Source of the DNA: Actinomycetota bacterium
Lineage (GTDB): Bacteria > Actinomycetota > Acidimicrobiia > IMCC26256
Reading direction: 5' to 3'
Assembly: GCA_009702955.1 (NCBI GenBank)
Contig: WLHA01000042.1
Location: 1 to 7,940 of the forward strand
Length of the DNA stretch: 7,940 bases
The first letter of the stretch is position 1, and each line of letters begins with the position of its first letter. Position numbers and translations under genes: made by a program. This document shows positions 5,840-7,940 of the stretch, piece after piece. The notes under the pieces are model-generated. The model was not told the DNA's origin. It did no database searches and worked only from the letters and a program-made list of their open reading frames with translations.

Positions 5840-5854
5840 AAGGCACTTAGCCTT
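5840..5854 (+). terminator. Small hairpin after the 15-bp array, possible weak terminator
   Basis: AAGGC (5840-5844), loop ACTTA and GCCTT (5850-5854) form a 5-bp stem followed by CCTTTACC. An alternative pairing is GGCT (5835-5838) with AGCC (5849-5852). It may end the zinc ribbon transcript or lie in the leader of the next gene; the stem is short and the T-run poor. Confidence 0.25.
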
Positions 5855-5886
5855 CCTTTACCAAGAACGCGCACTGCACCGCCTGA

Positions 5887-7940
5887 ATGAGTGAGACAAT
5901 GCCCCCCTTGAGTACTTCAGTTCACCCTCCCGTTCCTGAGTCCCCGTCTCGACGTGTGTCGGCGGCTTCTTCAGTTGTTGACTCAAGCACGAGTAATAAG
6001 ACTCGCGACTGGGGATCCATCCTCTCGACGTTGGTTGTCGTCGCTAGTTGCCTGACGGTGCTTGCGGCGCTACATCCAGAACTGCTCCTCAAATCAACTA
6101 CTGCGTCCGGTGGTGACATGGGTGCCCACGTTTGGTTCCCGGCGTATTTGCGCGACCACCTGCTTGGTCAATTCCGCGTCGCGGGTTGGGCGCCTGATTG
6201 GTTCGCTGGTTTCCCTGCAGGGCAGTTCTATTTTCCTCTCCCTGCATTAGCTGTTGTGTTCTTAGATTTTGCGCTGCCATACAACGTTGCTTTTAAATTT
6301 GTAACTGTTATCGGTGTTGTGATGATGCCGGCCGCCGCGTACGCGTTCGGTCGTGGGCTGCGAGCCCCGCGCCCAACACCCACCCTCTTCTCACTAGCCA
6401 CCGTGCTCTTCTTGTTCTTCAAGGGTGCAAGTGGACCCGGCCCGAATATTCAGACCATTGCTTTCAATCAAGGCATCATGGGAGGGACTCTAAGAAGCAC
6501 GCTCGCCGGAGAGTTCTCTTTCTCAATCGCAATCGCTCTCGCGTTGGTATTTCTTGGGGCCTTTGCATCGGCGCTCGATCGAAGAACTCGTGCGTGGATT
6601 CCAGCCTTACTTCTGGCAGCGACTGTCATGAGCCACATTGTCGTTGCAATATTTGCAGTCGTTGCAGCCTTGGTTATCTGGGCAACTGCGAAGCGGCCGC
6701 TTAAATCATTTGGGCTATCCGCTGCCATCGGGGGAGTAGGTGCGTTACTCACAGCCTTCTGGACTCTCCCGCTGCTCGCGACCTTTGGATATACCGCAAA
6801 CATGCGCTACGAGAAGATCACCGATTATTGGGTGTACCTATTCCCGCGTGAAGGTTCTTGGGTAGGTCCGTTCCCTCCGTTCGCTTGGTGCTTGCTCTCC
6901 CTCGCAGCGATTGGTGCTATCTCTGGAGCCGTCCTACGTAGACGCTCAACTATCGCAATTACCGTGATCACAGTCATCTTCGGGTTTGTGTTCATACTCT
7001 GGCCAGAGCTCCACGCATGGAACCTTCGTTTTCTGCCATTTTGGTACTTCGGACTTGGACTCTTAGCGGCCTGTGCTGTCGGCGAGGGAGTGAGAGCGTT
7101 AGCGGAGGCCGCACCTAGGTTCATTCCTTCTCAGCATGACGCCAAGTTTGTGACAGCGGTTGTCATGTCATCGGTTCTAATAGCCATCTCCGTATTTACA
7201 CTCGCTCGCGCTTTTAGTACACGCGGTTTTCTAGATTTTTGGGCCGAGTGGAATTTCTCGGGGTACGAGGACACGAGATCCGATGCAACGCGCGCAAAAG
7301 CATGGCCAGAGTTTGAGGCCCTCATCAATGAGATGAAGACCCTCCCTCCCGGGCGCGCTATATGGGAGGGCGGCGGTTCGCTCGATAATTACGGGACCCC
7401 GCTTGCACTTGAACTGCTGCCGTACTTCACCAAAGGTCGAATCCAGTCCGTAGAGGGTCTCTACTTCGAGTCCGCTGCGACAACTCCGTACCACTTCATG
7501 GGAGTAAGCCCCATCTCTGGCCCTTCCAATGCATCTAACCCAGTTCGAGGGCTTGATTACCGACACATTGAAGACTTCAGTCTCGGCGTGCGATGGATGC
7601 AGGTGATGGGGGAGAACTATTACCTCGCGTACTCGGATGCAGCGCTCGCTGCAGCAGCGGCAGATGAGCGATTGACGCTCTTAGCCACAACAAAGGACAC
7701 CGATGGTCAGGAGCCAAAAGGCTGGAGTATTTATCGCGTCTCTGGGAGTCGACTCGTTGAGGGGTTGAGTGCTGAGCCAGTTGTTGCTGAGGCGAGTTCT
7801 GGCAAGCAGAGCGACTGCTTTGACCGAGAGCCTGTAGAGGGGGTCCGTTCACCAAAGCTTGAGGCTTGGGAGTGCATGAGCGTTGGATGGTTCAACGACC
7901 CAAGCGCACTTGACCGGCCGTTAGTGGTAGATGGTCCTAA
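5887..7940 (+). CDS. GT-C-like polytopic membrane protein, probable cell-envelope glycosyltransferase (3'-partial)
   Basis: 684 residues are visible and the frame is still open at the window end. A Ser/Pro-rich cytoplasmic N-terminus (1-42) leads to the first helix (about 45-62) and then a loop with GDMGAH (76-81), whose D77 is in the place of the catalytic Asp of GT-C enzymes. The loop goes on with APDWFAGFPAGQFYFPLP (102-119), similar to the W-x-x-x-W-F-x-G-F-P-x-x-x-F-Y motif of the 6-pyruvoyl-tetrahydropterin synthase-related (PTPS_related) membrane family. About ten further helices follow up to about residue 445, including one starting at RFLPFW (381-386). A soluble extracytoplasmic domain begins at about 450, with the segment GTPLALELLPYF (503-514). 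GT-C proteins transfer sugars from polyprenyl phosphate carriers outside the membrane; the substrate here cannot be read. In-frame TGA at 5884-5886 directly precedes ATG 5887, so the start is here or at ATG 5899. Neither has a good ribosome binding site. Confidence 0.85.
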   Translation, partial: MSETMPPLSTSVHPPVPESPSRRVSAASSVVDSSTSNKTRDWGSILSTLVVVASCLTVLAALHPELLLKSTTASGGDMGAHVWFPAYLRDHLLGQFRVAGWAPDWFAGFPAGQFYFPLPALAVVFLDFALPYNVAFKFVTVIGVVMMPAAAYAFGRGLRAPRPTPTLFSLATVLFLFFKGASGPGPNIQTIAFNQGIMGGTLRSTLAGEFSFSIAIALALVFLGAFASALDRRTRAWIPALLLAATVMSHIVVAIFAVVAALVIWATAKRPLKSFGLSAAIGGVGALLTAFWTLPLLATFGYTANMRYEKITDYWVYLFPREGSWVGPFPPFAWCLLSLAAIGAISGAVLRRRSTIAITVITVIFGFVFILWPELHAWNLRFLPFWYFGLGLLAACAVGEGVRALAEAAPRFIPSQHDAKFVTAVVMSSVLIAISVFTLARAFSTRGFLDFWAEWNFSGYEDTRSDATRAKAWPEFEALINEMKTLPPGRAIWEGGGSLDNYGTPLALELLPYFTKGRIQSVEGLYFESAATTPYHFMGVSPISGPSNASNPVRGLDYRHIEDFSLGVRWMQVMGENYYLAYSDAALAAAAADERLTLLATTKDTDGQEPKGWSIYRVSGSRLVEGLSAEPVVAEASSGKQSDCFDREPVEGVRSPKLEAWECMSVGWFNDPSALDRPLVVDGP

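Noticed and set aside
5922..7855. Several - strand frames of 60-111 codons
   Set aside because: All are antisense to the GT-C-like gene, whose frame is open for more than 680 codons with clear membrane segments.

Overview
The window reads as a chromosomal segment of an actinobacterium, most likely an Acidimicrobiia-type lineage with moderate GC (by eye in the 50s). The clues are a secreted DUF5719-like protein behind the end of a membrane protein, an FtsH with a lysine/proline-rich N-terminal extension, a very small four-cysteine zinc ribbon protein, and a large GT-C-like membrane protein of the kind found in actinobacterial cell-envelope loci. This assignment is inference from gene content, not from a marker gene.

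Left part (1-2310, + strand): three genes form a tight operon with overlapping stops and starts (ATGA at 305-308, then ATGCTGA at 1858-1864). They are the C-terminal end of a membrane protein (probably a glycosyltransferase by context), a 519-residue membrane-anchored extracytoplasmic DUF5719-like protein built from four internal repeats, and a 150-residue membrane-anchored thioredoxin-fold protein with a CDGC motif. All three act at or beyond the cytoplasmic membrane.

Middle (2306-5373): a 16-bp tandem array fills the whole space between the stop of the thioredoxin-like gene and the stop of the convergent ftsH gene (- strand, 2404-4506). Divergent from ftsH across a 108-bp spacer is a CPBP (CAAX/Rce1-like) intramembrane protease, so two membrane proteases share one control region.

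Right part (5374-7940, + strand): a 205-bp spacer with a possible terminator and an inverted repeat leads to a 57-residue zinc ribbon gene (5579-5752). A second, unrelated tandem array (15 bp x 6) starts at that gene's stop codon. After a small hairpin comes a polytopic GT-C-like membrane protein, which runs off the end of the window (684 residues visible).

The most unusual signal is the pair of short tandem arrays. Their sequences are unrelated, but each begins on the stop codon of the upstream gene and every complete unit carries a stop codon at the equivalent position. One has a 48-bp higher-order pattern and palindromes. The other keeps codon phase, so six in-frame TAG codons follow one another. 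I do not recognise a named family for them. No tRNA, rRNA, CRISPR array or insertion sequence was seen.
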